Assembly (NCBI GenBank): GCA_017540085.1
Contig: JAFYBQ010000028.1
Coordinates: forward strand, 90,338-154,337
Length of the DNA stretch: 64,000 nucleotides
Origin: Synergistaceae bacterium
Lineage (GTDB): Bacteria > Synergistota > Synergistia > Synergistales > Aminobacteriaceae
Reading direction: 5' to 3'
A program made the position numbers and the translations under genes. The notes beneath the pieces are model-generated. The model was not told where the DNA came from, did not search any database, and worked only from the letters and a program-made list of their open reading frames with translations. Shown here piece after piece: positions 9,113-18,106 of this stretch (positions are counted from its first letter, which is position 1; each line of letters begins with the position of its first letter).

Positions 9113-10267
9113 CTAACGCTTGAGATACTTTATCGGGTTGACGGGTGTGCCGTAGTGCCTGACCTCAAAATGAAGGTGATAGCCCGTAACATTTCCCGTC
9201 CTGCCGACTTTGGCGATGTTTGCGCCGGATTTCACGACCTGCCCTTCATGTACTAGGCTTGCGGACAAATGCGCGTAAAGTGTCGAGAAGCCCCGGCCAT
9301 GATCTATTACGACAACGCGACCGTAGCCCCGGAGCCATCCGTTGTAGATGACTTCACCGGGGGCGGCAGTCTTGACGGGAGTACCGTTTGAGGCGGCAAT
9401 GTCGATTCCTGCGTGGAGGATTTTGCGCTTCAAGATAGGGTGTATCCTGTCGCCGTAGGGACTCGCCATAGGCCCGCGAACAGGCCAGTCGAATTTTGAC
9501 CCTTTCCCGGTGGCGGGCATGTAGGCTCTTGCGCGTTTCCTCTGCAATTCCGCTATCATCGCTCCGGCTTCCCGCTGGGCTTCTTCTGCTTCACGGGCGG
9601 CTTTCTCGGCTAATTCCTTCTGACGGCGCAATGACGTTATGAACCTGTTTGTGTCTTTGATTGTCTGCTGGTACTTGTCGCGCTGTTCCTGTACGGCCTC
9701 GCTTTTCTCTTTCAGGCGTATTTGATGGTCGTCCATTGTCCGCCGGGAGAGATCCATATTCTGAATCTTCTCCTGCAATTGCGACAATATATCCTCGTCC
9801 CGGTCATTCATGAGCTTCAAGAGATACGCATCCTCGACAGCCTCGAACACGCTCCGGGAGGCAAAAAGAGTCCTCATCCGCCCGGTTTCGCCGTACTTGT
9901 ACATGTCAACAAGCCGCTCACTCATCTTCTTTGACAGCTCATCAATTTTCACCTGCTCGGCCTTCATGTATACGTCGAGAACGTCTATATTCTCCCGAAT
10001 CTTTTCGCTCTGAAGCTCTAACAGCGTCAATTCCTGCTCGGCTATATTCTCGTCCTGCTGAAGGGTGTTGACTTTTGTGAGGAGTCCTTCAACACGCGCT
10101 CCCATTTTCTTTATCTGACTCCTGTACGTCTGAACCTGCCGCGCAAGCTCCGCCCGTTTCTTTTCCTCCGCCGCTATCTGTGAGTCAATGCTTCCTTTTT
10201 GTTTTGCCGCTGACGGTGAAAATAACAGTGCCAGCAAAATTATTACTGCTGAAAGTTTCCTGTTCAT
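9113..10267 (-). CDS. EnvC/PcsB-like M23 peptidase with intact LytM site
   Basis: A 384-residue secreted protein with a signal peptide (about 1-21), a coiled coil to about residue 255 and a LytM peptidase domain. Unlike its downstream neighbour it keeps the zinc ligands and catalytic residues: HAGID near residue 297, YAHLS and HLHFEV at the end. It should therefore be able to cut peptidoglycan cross-bridges. An ATG at 10267 directly follows a GTG at 10270; neither has a clear Shine-Dalgarno sequence. It lies 270 bases downstream of ftsX, with a folded intergenic element in between, and is probably the FtsX-controlled hydrolase of this cell. Confidence 0.9.
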   Translation of the reverse strand: MNRKLSAVIILLALLFSPSAAKQKGSIDSQIAAEEKKRAELARQVQTYRSQIKKMGARVEGLLTKVNTLQQDENIAEQELTLLELQSEKIRENIDVLDVYMKAEQVKIDELSKKMSERLVDMYKYGETGRMRTLFASRSVFEAVEDAYLLKLMNDRDEDILSQLQEKIQNMDLSRRTMDDHQIRLKEKSEAVQEQRDKYQQTIKDTNRFITSLRRQKELAEKAAREAEEAQREAGAMIAELQRKRARAYMPATGKGSKFDWPVRGPMASPYGDRIHPILKRKILHAGIDIAASNGTPVKTAAPGEVIYNGWLRGYGRVVVIDHGRGFSTLYAHLSASLVHEGQVVKSGANIAKVGRTGNVTGYHLHFEVRHYGTPVNPIKYLKR

Positions 10268-10398
10268 CACAAAATGCTCATAAATATCCCTATTTTGTTA
10301 CAGGGAAGAAGCGCGCCTCCTTTCTTTTTGCTATAATTTTATCAGCGTTTAACGAGTGCCGGATAAAAACATAAAATCAACACATTACATTAAACGTA

Positions 10399-10530
10399 AC
10401 CCGGTGGCCTTTCATGGTCTACGGTATAGAGGCTGAGTAAGCCAGCCCCGGCGAATAAGGGTACTCTGAGGCGGAAACATTCGAGGCTCAGACGTTCAGG
10501 CCATGTGCCAAACTTCACCGAAAGCCCGCA
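10399..10530. ncRNA. Unidentified structured intergenic element between ftsX and the EnvC-like genes
   Basis: The ftsX to envC gap holds a compact set of complementary segments. GGTG and CATGG (about 10403-10415) pair with CCATG and CACC (about 10501-10518), enclosing GGCT-GAGTA-AGCC, TCTGAG...CTCAGA and other short stems; a CCC-GCAA-GGG hairpin follows at about 10526-10535. GNRA-type loops (GCAA) appear on the plus strand, and a TATAAT lies at 10332-10337 on that strand, which hints at a plus-strand transcript; a minus-strand leader for the EnvC genes is the alternative. It does not match the riboswitch or RNA cores I know (TPP, SAM, FMN, cobalamin, c-di-GMP, c-di-AMP, SRP, 6S). Confidence 0.4.
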
Positions 10531-10538
10531 AGGGTCGC

Positions 10539-11435
10539 TTACTCTGGCCTCGTGATAGAGTTAATGAATCTTGCCACTACCAAATAGCTGCATACCCATC
10601 CCAGAGTCGCACCGAACCCCGCGAGAAGCCCGCAGAATCTCCATATCACCGGCTTGTCTGTGATGATTATGTTCGTCAGCAATGGCAGATTTTCCCGTAT
10701 CAGCTCAATTCCTGGGAAGTATGCCGCAACTATCCCACCGCCCGCAATAAGCGCGCCGAGAAACGCCAGCAATGTACCTTCAAGCACAAACGGAGTCGCA
10801 ATATATGCCCGCGTTGCCCCGACAAGGTACATTATCCCGATTTCCTCACGCCGTGAATACAGCGATATGTGAATCGTGTTGTACACTACCAGCGCAGTTA
10901 TTATCACCGCAAGAAGGAACATGATTAACGCTACCCGCGATGATATTCGTGAAAGGGCTGATATTCTCTTGACGACTAACCCGGCGTAGACGACATCATC
11001 AATTTCCGGCATGTCCTTTAACGCCTCGACTAACGGCTCTATGTCGCTTGCGCTGTTGACGTGAATCTCAAAGTTCCACGGAATAGGATTGTCGCCGAGC
11101 ATTTCAAGCGCACGGGACTGGCTTCCCATTTTCTGCTGAAGTTTTGCGAGGGACTCGGACGGTGAAAATGTCTTTATGCTGTAGACACCTTCAAGGCTCT
11201 GAATCCTCCGGGCTATCGCTTCCGCGTCTAATGTGTTGTCCTTCACCATATATGCCTGAACCGCAAGCTCCGACTCAAGCCGCGACAATAAATTTTCCAT
11301 GTTGAGCGACAAAAGAGTCGTTACACCCAGTACCCAGAGCATTACGCCCGCCGTTATGAGTGTCAGAAGTCCTAATACCCAGTGATGGAAGATTAACCGC
11401 CATGTGTCGCGGAGTACGTATCTTAATGCCGTCAT
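10539..11435 (-). CDS. ftsX: Cell division protein FtsX
   Basis: FtsX, 298 residues, the membrane half of the FtsEX ABC complex that sits at the division site and switches peptidoglycan hydrolases. It has the usual layout: a first helix near residues 20-40, an extracytoplasmic loop (about 45-165) that normally contacts the hydrolase, and three further helices at about 170, 220 and 265. YSRREEIGIMYLVGA is the typical FtsX coupling stretch. Its start overlaps the ftsE stop by four bases. The downstream EnvC-like genes are its expected partners. Confidence 0.94.
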   Translation of the reverse strand: MTALRYVLRDTWRLIFHHWVLGLLTLITAGVMLWVLGVTTLLSLNMENLLSRLESELAVQAYMVKDNTLDAEAIARRIQSLEGVYSIKTFSPSESLAKLQQKMGSQSRALEMLGDNPIPWNFEIHVNSASDIEPLVEALKDMPEIDDVVYAGLVVKRISALSRISSRVALIMFLLAVIITALVVYNTIHISLYSRREEIGIMYLVGATRAYIATPFVLEGTLLAFLGALIAGGGIVAAYFPGIELIRENLPLLTNIIITDKPVIWRFCGLLAGFGATLGWVCSYLVVARFINSITRPE

Positions 11436-12115
11436 TCTGAATATAACCCGCCTTTCTCATCACGGACAAGCCGCCCGCCCTCAAGCTCTATCACTCTCTG
11501 CCGTGAGGCGTTCACGATTCCCTGATTGTGTGTTGACATAACAACCGTAACCCCGGCCGCGTTAATCGCAAAAAGGATCTTCATGACTTCCGCCGCTGTG
11601 TGAAAGTCAAGATTCCCGGTCGGTTCGTCAGCAATGAAAAGAGACGGTGAATTAGCCAGTGCCCGGGCAATTGCGACTCTCTGCTGTTCCCCGCCGGAAA
11701 GCTGTGCAGGCCTCATTGAGCGTCTCCGCCATAGTCCCACCTGGTTTATGACATCTTTCGCACGTTCGGCGACTAATCTTTTCGGGACTGACATAGCTTC
11801 CATGACAAACGCTATATTCTCGTAGACTGTGAGAGACGGTATCAGCTTGAAATCCTGCGCGACTAGTCCCACGTCCCTGCGGTAATACGGAATATCGGCC
11901 TTCCTCATTCGGGCGAGGTCATATCCTCCGACAGCTACAACGCCTCTTGACGGCAATATTTCGCGTGTTATGAGACGGAGAAGAGTCGATTTCCCGGAGC
12001 CTGTCTGCCCGATTATGTAGACGAACTCGCCCTGCTCAATGTTGAGATTTACATCAACGAGGGCGGCTATATCAGGCTCAAATACTTTGCTTACCCCTGA
12101 AAACTGTATATTCAT
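11432..12115 (-). CDS. ftsE: Cell division ATP-binding protein FtsE
   Basis: FtsE, 227 residues, the cytosolic ATPase of FtsEX. Walker A reads GQTGSGKST (about 36-44), the ABC signature [15 protein letters not shown] is near residue 138 and Walker B is LFIADEPT. It overlaps both neighbours by four bases (ATGA junctions), so the upstream unknown gene, ftsE and ftsX are one translationally coupled unit. Confidence 0.96.
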   Translation of the reverse strand: MNIQFSGVSKVFEPDIAALVDVNLNIEQGEFVYIIGQTGSGKSTLLRLITREILPSRGVVAVGGYDLARMRKADIPYYRRDVGLVAQDFKLIPSLTVYENIAFVMEAMSVPKRLVAERAKDVINQVGLWRRRSMRPAQLSGGEQQRVAIARALANSPSLFIADEPTGNLDFHTAAEVMKILFAINAAGVTVVMSTHNQGIVNASRQRVIELEGGRLVRDEKGGLYSE

Positions 12116-13041
12116 TGCGTGAAGTCCTCAGCTCCTTTATATTTTGCGCGTTCAGACATGGCCGAGCGGGTCTCGTATTCGCCCCACAGGGCAAGAACGA
12201 TGTCATTGACGGTTAATTTCCTGCGTTCGCGGAGTTCGTTCCACAGCTCATGATTCATATATGCCCAGAGAAAAAATATCGTGTCCCGGTTCCGTCCAAG
12301 CCTGCCGAGAACAAGCCAGCCCGATAACTGATTGTACAGCACTATCGGTGAAGCGTTCTGCGCGGACATCCGTTTAAGCTCAAGCGGGGAAAATGAAAGC
12401 TCTTCAAGCTCCTTCATTGCGTCAGAGTCCGGCATGTCAAGAAGTGAAAACCATATCCGCGAGTCATGGCCGGGGCGCGTGAAAACTTCCGGGCCTGCCT
12501 TCAGCCACGCTTTTAGCCGGGTAAGTGTCTCAAGCTCCCCGCGGTTCATGGCGAAACGGAGAGTCCAATATGCTTTTGTGAGAATGATATTATCTTTCAC
12601 GGCCTGAAGAAAATATTTCTCGTCAAGATATTCTGCGTTCAGCGACAAAAATACAGGCTCATTCCGCATAAACGTTCGTAGCATTAACACCGCGCCCGTG
12701 TGATTTCCGGGAGGCTCTGACCGTGCAAACAATTCGCGCCGCAATGTGTTGACCGTTCCGGCTGTGAGGATTGTGGATTCCGCGCCGTCATTGAGAAGCT
12801 CTATGCTCTGACTGTCGTATAAGTGGACTTTATGCGGGGAAGTCTCGCGCCCCTCTCCTGAATATATCCATTCAGACCCGCGGCGGCCAATCAAATATTT
12901 GTTGTGAGGAAGCAAAAGCATGACGCATGAATCGCCGGGCGGAGTCGGGAAAATTTCCGGCGGAGGAGAAAAATTTTCGGGCGGCAATTCGGCAAGTGAA
13001 CCATTTGACATTAACTCTAAAAGCATTCCTCTTGTGTTCAC
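12112..13041 (-). CDS. Hypothetical protein coupled to ftsEX
   Basis: A 309-residue protein with no family that I recognise. It is soluble-looking: no signal peptide, no membrane segments, a Pro-rich stretch near residues 19-36 and alpha-helical character in the second half, with a region like DTIFFLWAYMNHELWNELRERR. The GTG at 13041 follows GAGGA closely; an ATG five codons later is an equally good start. Because its stop overlaps the ftsE start, it probably works with FtsEX or at least is made with it. An ancestor of a cyclic-nucleotide or FHA-like fold cannot be judged by eye. Confidence 0.75.
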   Translation of the reverse strand: MNTRGMLLELMSNGSLAELPPENFSPPPEIFPTPPGDSCVMLLLPHNKYLIGRRGSEWIYSGEGRETSPHKVHLYDSQSIELLNDGAESTILTAGTVNTLRRELFARSEPPGNHTGAVLMLRTFMRNEPVFLSLNAEYLDEKYFLQAVKDNIILTKAYWTLRFAMNRGELETLTRLKAWLKAGPEVFTRPGHDSRIWFSLLDMPDSDAMKELEELSFSPLELKRMSAQNASPIVLYNQLSGWLVLGRLGRNRDTIFFLWAYMNHELWNELRERRKLTVNDIVLALWGEYETRSAMSERAKYKGAEDFTQ

Positions 13042-13073
13042 TCCTCTGTTACTTTATGGGATATTTTGCCTGT

Positions 13074-13079
13074 ATTATA
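13074..13079 (-). promoter_or_regulatory. Possible -10 box for the ftsEX operon
   Basis: TATAAT on the minus strand, 33 bases before the GTG of the gene upstream of ftsE and overlapping the end of the ppx gene. No good -35 is visible, so support is limited to the perfect -10 and its position. Confidence 0.4.
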
Positions 13080-13986
13080 TCTCACTCAGTAATATTCCAT
13101 GCCTCAATCCGTTTATGCTCACCGTACATTTTTCCGCGCCGAGAGTCTTCATGGCCGCAAAAACTATGCACGCACTTCCGAGAATCACCTCAGCCCGCGA
13201 TTTTGGCAGGCCGATAATATTCTCACGCTCGCTTAATGTCAGGGACGAATACAGCCGAATCTGCCTCCTTACGTCATTTCGCGTTATAGTGCTTCCGTGA
13301 AGACGTGAAGGGACGAAATTCTCGCAGGCATTCTTCACACCCGACATCGCCACGACTCCCCCTCCAACGGCGATAACCTCAGATTTCCCCGCCGTAAAGG
13401 ACGCTATATCATTCTCAGAAAATAATCCCTCAACATATTTCACAGCCTCATCACACGCGGATTTAGGTACGGGATTCGAGCCGTCAGCAAAAAATTTCTC
13501 CGACAGATTCACCGCCCCTACAGGAACGCTTACAGAGCGCAGAATTTCCCGGCCATGCCCCGACACAAATTCGGTGCTTCCCCCGCCCGTGTCAAACATC
13601 ACTGCATTGCCCGAAATACTAAAGCCGTCAACAGCTCCCAGCCATGAATACCGCGCTTCCTCCGTCCCCGTCAAAATGTGAACGTCAAGACCGCAAGAGT
13701 CCTTCACCATTCGCACAAAGTCAGCAGAATTTTCCGCCGTCCTTAGTGCCATAGTCCCGGCAATGAATATCTCCGCTCCGATTTTACGCGCACGGCTCAC
13801 CATACGGACGACTGCACCGCATGAGAGCTTCATACTTTCGGGAGATAGGAGTCCTGTTGACGACATTCCCCGGCCGAGTCGGACAACTTCCGTCTCATCA
13901 CGAATCACATGAACAGTCCCCGCGCTTATGGAGGCTACACGCATTTTTATGGAGTTGCTTCCGATGTCTATTACTGCCTTAATCAT
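13075..13986 (-). CDS. Ppx/GppA family phosphatase
   Basis: A 303-residue exopolyphosphatase / guanosine pentaphosphatase family protein, an actin-like ATPase-fold enzyme that releases phosphate from polyphosphate or pppGpp. IDIGSNSIKMRVA at the N-terminus and FDTGGGSTEF near residue 131 are the two phosphate-loop motifs, and AVGGGVVAMSG near residue 209 is the third. The length matches the short two-domain form without the C-terminal HD extension. Its start overlaps the yibE/F stop by eight bases, so the genes are coupled. Confidence 0.92.
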   Translation of the reverse strand: MIKAVIDIGSNSIKMRVASISAGTVHVIRDETEVVRLGRGMSSTGLLSPESMKLSCGAVVRMVSRARKIGAEIFIAGTMALRTAENSADFVRMVKDSCGLDVHILTGTEEARYSWLGAVDGFSISGNAVMFDTGGGSTEFVSGHGREILRSVSVPVGAVNLSEKFFADGSNPVPKSACDEAVKYVEGLFSENDIASFTAGKSEVIAVGGGVVAMSGVKNACENFVPSRLHGSTITRNDVRRQIRLYSSLTLSERENIIGLPKSRAEVILGSACIVFAAMKTLGAEKCTVSINGLRHGILLSEI

Positions 13987-15100
13987 GAGACCGCCTCACA
14001 GTCTCAGCCGCCACAAACACGAACGCCGTCGCAGGAATCGTAAACAGCAATCCCAATGTCCCCGCAAGACTCTGCACTATCTCCTGCGCTATATATGGGT
14101 CATTCATTATCCCGGTGATTTCGACTCCCGCAGAGCATATCAATACCGCCATAGGCAATGAGCTTCCCATATACGCCAAAATCAGCGTGTTAATCATGCT
14201 TCCGAGTACCTCCGAGCCGACATTGAGTCCCGCAAGAAGTAATCTGTCTAGGTGAATATCCTCGTCATAGTCGACAAACTCAGACATTGAAGCCGTTACG
14301 GAGATTGCAACGTCCAACACAGCACCGATTGAGCCGATAAGCACGGACGCAAGCAATATCCCGCGCATGTTCAGACCCGGCAATGTTGACGCAAGCAGCG
14401 CAGAGCCTTCACCCGCAAGCCCGGTTAATTCCCACATGTATACCATCACAGCACCGCACAAGAATCCGCACATTACACCGCCGAGACTCCCTGCAAGTGC
14501 TACAATCCTGTAACGCGCATGACGCACTACGCACAAAACTGTTACCGTTGAGATGATAAAGACTGACGCAACCGCAAGCCACACACAGTCCCAGCCTTTG
14601 ACCGTCAAAGGAATCATAATGAACACGAGAACGAACACTGACGCGCCGAGTCCCAGTAACGCGAAAAATCCCCGCCAGCCCGTGAACGCGATTAACATCG
14701 TGCAGACAAGCATAACGATTCCCGCAACTGAAGGTATCCTGAATGCATCGGCGATGGAGTACTGAATTGTTCCGTCCGTGAACATGTCCCACACAAGAAG
14801 GTAACGCCGCCCGGGAACAATATCGAGTCCGCTCCCTGAGAGTCTCACTGTCTTTAACGTCATCTGCTTTCCCGGCTCACTCCCTGAGACAAGCTCCAAT
14901 ACTGTATCACGCTCGGCCATCTCGTAGGAGTCTTCATCTTCCGAGGGGATAATCTTTTCCGGGCCTGCTGAGATTACGCGGACGATTAGAGACTCGCTGC
15001 TGTTCCACCGGGAAACAGTGAAAGAGTCGGCAAAATAGTAGAAGCCCTGAGAGATAAGCATAGCAATAATAATCCTGATGAGTAAATTTTTCGTCCTCAT
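13979..15100 (-). CDS. YibE/F family multi-pass membrane protein
   Basis: A 373-residue YibE/F-like membrane protein. After a first helix (residues 8-26) and an extracytoplasmic beta-rich domain (about 30-120), it has some seven to eight helices; the stretches VLDVAISVTASMSE and GSEVLGSMINTLILAYMGSS are typical of the family. The role of YibE/F is not firmly known. It is placed between the pseudouridine synthase and ppx genes with overlapping ends on both sides. Confidence 0.88.
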   Translation of the reverse strand: MRTKNLLIRIIIAMLISQGFYYFADSFTVSRWNSSESLIVRVISAGPEKIIPSEDEDSYEMAERDTVLELVSGSEPGKQMTLKTVRLSGSGLDIVPGRRYLLVWDMFTDGTIQYSIADAFRIPSVAGIVMLVCTMLIAFTGWRGFFALLGLGASVFVLVFIMIPLTVKGWDCVWLAVASVFIISTVTVLCVVRHARYRIVALAGSLGGVMCGFLCGAVMVYMWELTGLAGEGSALLASTLPGLNMRGILLASVLIGSIGAVLDVAISVTASMSEFVDYDEDIHLDRLLLAGLNVGSEVLGSMINTLILAYMGSSLPMAVLICSAGVEITGIMNDPYIAQEIVQSLAGTLGLLFTIPATAFVFVAAETVRRSHD

Positions 15101-16017
15101 AATGAAAGCCCCCGCGCTGAAATAAATTCTCTCATGTCGTCCGGCAATGGAGCTGTAAAAGTCTTCCCGGCAATTTCTGACAGTGAGTCGTGAATGTCGT
15201 CCGGGAATGATAGTTCATATGCGTGCAATAATGGCCGTGATACATTGGCGCGTCTGTTTGCGTGAAAATCTCCGTATTTCCTGTCGCCTATTATGGGATG
15301 ATGTATATATGCCGTGTGGACTCTGGCCTGATGAGTTCTGCCCGTCAGCAATTCAATCCGCGCTAGGGTATATTCGCCGTCTGTGCTTATGGGTGATATG
15401 ACTGATACCGCCCTCGCCCCGTCAGCAGAAACTTTCACCGTATTATTCTCAGCGTCCTTCAGTAGTGGAGCGTCAACCGTAATATTCTCCGGCAAATTTC
15501 CTGCGATGACAGCGATATATATTTTTCGGACTCTCCTTGCTTTGAACAGCTCCTCCAATGCCCTCAATGCCTCCCCGTGAAGAGCAACAGAAAGCACCCC
15601 CGTTGTGTTACGGTCAAGACGGTGAACAGCCGCGGGCGGGTAAGAGTTTGGGCCGACATAGCCGCGTATGCGAGTGATGATTGAGTCTCCGTTAGGTTCG
15701 TCGGGCTGAACGAGAATATTTGCGGGCTTGTTCAGAATCATGACATTTTCGCCCTGAAATATTATGCCGATTTTGCCGAGACCTGAATATTTCGGGGGGG
15801 CGTTAAAGATTTCGCCTTTGACCCATGGGACTGTGAGAATGTCCCCTGCGTTTACGTGAGTCCCTCCGTCCCGGACTCTTTGGCCGTTTACGCGTACTGC
15901 CCCTTTTCGGACGGCCTTCATGATTTCGCCGAGGGTTACGGCCTTGAAGGTTGTGCGTAATACACGGTCAAGCCGCCTGCCGTTGTCGTCCTGCGATACA
16001 GTGAGGGAATGACTCAT
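15097..16017 (-). CDS. RluC/RluD-type pseudouridine synthase
   Basis: A 306-residue RNA pseudouridine synthase that isomerises uridines in large-subunit rRNA. An S4 RNA-binding domain occupies about residues 8-75, and the catalytic HRLDRNTTG motif with the active Asp is near residue 137; GRTHQARVH, the second family motif, follows near 225. I chose the ATG at 16017 because it overlaps the yhaM stop as ATGA; a start at 16035 would extend further into yhaM. The exact target (RluC or RluD sites) cannot be told from sequence by eye. Confidence 0.92.
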   Translation of the reverse strand: MSHSLTVSQDDNGRRLDRVLRTTFKAVTLGEIMKAVRKGAVRVNGQRVRDGGTHVNAGDILTVPWVKGEIFNAPPKYSGLGKIGIIFQGENVMILNKPANILVQPDEPNGDSIITRIRGYVGPNSYPPAAVHRLDRNTTGVLSVALHGEALRALEELFKARRVRKIYIAVIAGNLPENITVDAPLLKDAENNTVKVSADGARAVSVISPISTDGEYTLARIELLTGRTHQARVHTAYIHHPIIGDRKYGDFHANRRANVSRPLLHAYELSFPDDIHDSLSEIAGKTFTAPLPDDMREFISARGLSL

Positions 16018-17027
16018 AGCTTTATGCCCCGCCATAATCGCCGGTCAATTGGCTGAAGGTAATCGGTCATATCTGCGTCAGGGTTGAGCGCGTCAATCTG
16101 CGTTTTCCAGTACGAAAGCTCAAAGTCTACATTATCAGCCGCGCTAACGATAAATGCTTCAGGTGTTGCGGGCAAAACTGGCGAACCGTATTCGCGTTTT
16201 CCGTGATGGCTCGTAATTATGTGGCCTAAAGCGAGCGTGATGTTCTTGTCGAGGGACTCAGCCTCAGCGTATTTCATGAACATTGCGTAGCCCATAGCGA
16301 TATGTTCAACCGCTGACCCTGCTACTGTAACCTGCGGGGCGGGATTCATAGTGTAGGCTTCAAGTTTGCCGATGTCGTGAAGGAGTGAGCCTGCTATAAC
16401 GATGTCCATGTTGACGGGAATCTTGAAGACAGAATAATGCCGGGCAAGATCCATAGCACCAATTGCGACAGATACGGAATGTTCGAGGAGTCCGCCTGTA
16501 TAAGCGTGATGGAGTGATACAGCCGCCGGCCATGACCTGAATTTTTCCCAAAGCCCGTGCTTGAAGAATACAGCGTGAACAAAATCATGAAGCTGTTTGT
16601 GCGAAATCTGAGCGATTAATTTCATGAAGAGGTCTTCGAGAATTTCTGCTTTTACGGGTGAATGACGTGTGAACATTTTCGGGGGATATTCTTCCTGGCT
16701 GAGGTATGATATTTCGCTGAAGTTGTACTGTATCTGCTCTCTGAACTCGGCGACAGTCCCGATGACTTTCACGGAAGCACCCTCGAATTTCAGCCCGCAG
16801 TTTTCCGGGTCAATGGGAAAATCGTCCCCGCCCTGAGTGTTACGCCATGAGGAAGCCTGCCAGACTTTTCCGTCAATGTCCCCGGAAGGGTCGCTCAATG
16901 TCATATCCCAGAATGAAGAGTTGTTGCGGTCTTTCCTGCGTATGAATTTCGACACGACTCCAATTGTAACGAAATCGGAATTTTTCGGGAGCTGCTTTAT
17001 GTCTTTGACGCTGAGAAAATTTTTCAT
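16014..17027 (-). CDS. YhaM-type 3'-5' exoribonuclease (OB fold plus HD domain)
   Basis: A 337-residue protein of YhaM type: an OB-fold nucleic acid-binding domain (residues 12-105, with DPSGDIDGKVW) followed by an HD hydrolase domain with HHAYTGGLLEHS and SLLHDIGK near residues 175-225. The family trims RNA and DNA from the 3' end. A minus-strand TATAAT lies about 40 bases before the start, and the gene is coupled to the pseudouridine synthase downstream, so the pair may serve RNA maturation. Confidence 0.92.
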   Translation of the reverse strand: MKNFLSVKDIKQLPKNSDFVTIGVVSKFIRRKDRNNSSFWDMTLSDPSGDIDGKVWQASSWRNTQGGDDFPIDPENCGLKFEGASVKVIGTVAEFREQIQYNFSEISYLSQEEYPPKMFTRHSPVKAEILEDLFMKLIAQISHKQLHDFVHAVFFKHGLWEKFRSWPAAVSLHHAYTGGLLEHSVSVAIGAMDLARHYSVFKIPVNMDIVIAGSLLHDIGKLEAYTMNPAPQVTVAGSAVEHIAMGYAMFMKYAEAESLDKNITLALGHIITSHHGKREYGSPVLPATPEAFIVSAADNVDFELSYWKTQIDALNPDADMTDYLQPIDRRLWRGIKL

Positions 17028-17067
17028 GATGAGTGAGATATTTTGCCTTTCGCGTGAATTTGGCGAT

Positions 17068-17073
17068 ATTATA
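17068..17073 (-). promoter_or_regulatory. Possible -10 box for yhaM
   Basis: A perfect TATAAT on the minus strand, about 40 bases upstream of the yhaM ATG, overlapping the last codons of the transporter gene. No clear -35 element is visible. Confidence 0.4.
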
Positions 17074-18100
17074 TCAGCGGTGTGTGTCCTCCTTTTTGTG
17101 ATCCGTGAAAATGCCTGTGCGAGTCCGGCGTGATGTAGTGATTGTGTTCGTGGGTGTGCGTGAAAATATGGGCGTGAAGGATTCCGTTATGGCTGTGAAT
17201 ATATGCGTGCCTGTGGGCGTGGGAATGTCTCTGCCTCAGCGTGTCAATCACAGCAAGTGCTGACCCTGCGAGCATTACGGCCAGCGCAAGAATGTACGTC
17301 CCTGAAAGTTTCTCGCGGAGAAGCACGAACGACATCACCGACCCGATAAACGGAGCGGCGGCATAATACGCGCTAGTTTTGGCGGCTCCTAAAGTTTTCT
17401 GCGCCCTGACGTAAAGGAATATGCTTAAACCGTAAGCCACAAATCCCAGCACGAGAGCGCACAGAGAGTCATAAATCGGGGGGAGGCTCTCTCCTGTCAT
17501 CAACGCTATCATTATTGAGCCGAGTCCCGAAAAAAGTCCCTTCAGTATCACGATCATTGACGCGCTTTTTGATGATAATTTTCTCGTGCAGTTGTTCTCA
17601 AGCCCCCAGAATGACGCGGCAAGAAGTACGAATATTGAGCCGTAAGAAAATTTCAGGCTATCAGCTCCCCCAAATGTCAGAATCATTCCCGACAATGTGA
17701 TTAGAGCGATGGCAACACGCAGACGATTTGACACAGGCTCGCGGAATATCACGGAGGCAATGAGGGCGGTTGCGACAATCTCGAAATTTCCCAGAAGAGA
17801 GGCGTTTGATGATGTCCCGAAAGCTATCCCCGTCATCAGGAAAATCGGCGCGGCAATGTCAAGAACAATCATTCCGGCAATGAACGGCATATCATACCGC
17901 GTGAAAGGCTCTGTGTTCCCCTCAATGTTAAGTTTCAGCAGCGAAAGAATCATCATGCCTGCTCCCGCTCCGAGATAGAGAAGCCCGGCCATGAATGAAG
18001 GCTCAATGTTACGCAGGAGGATTTTTGACAGCGGGACATTCAGCGCATAGAAAACGGCGGCGGACAACGCGAAAATTACGGCTTTTATTTTTATGTTCAT
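17069..18100 (-). CDS. EamA/DMT-family transporter with His-rich C-terminal tail
   Basis: A 343-residue drug/metabolite transporter with ten membrane helices in two EamA repeats (about 5-140 and 150-280). The tail after residue 285 is unusual: about 22 of its last 58 residues are histidine (patterns such as HSHAHRHA and HTHEHNH), a probable cytosolic metal-binding segment. This could sense or buffer zinc, nickel or cobalt, or make the transporter metal-linked; the substrate is unknown. It starts with an ATG only six bases after a TATAAT, with no Shine-Dalgarno sequence. It stands divergent to dcd. Confidence 0.88.
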   Translation of the reverse strand: MNIKIKAVIFALSAAVFYALNVPLSKILLRNIEPSFMAGLLYLGAGAGMMILSLLKLNIEGNTEPFTRYDMPFIAGMIVLDIAAPIFLMTGIAFGTSSNASLLGNFEIVATALIASVIFREPVSNRLRVAIALITLSGMILTFGGADSLKFSYGSIFVLLAASFWGLENNCTRKLSSKSASMIVILKGLFSGLGSIMIALMTGESLPPIYDSLCALVLGFVAYGLSIFLYVRAQKTLGAAKTSAYYAAAPFIGSVMSFVLLREKLSGTYILALAVMLAGSALAVIDTLRQRHSHAHRHAYIHSHNGILHAHIFTHTHEHNHYITPDSHRHFHGSQKGGHTPLI

Positions 18101-18106
18101 GGGCGG

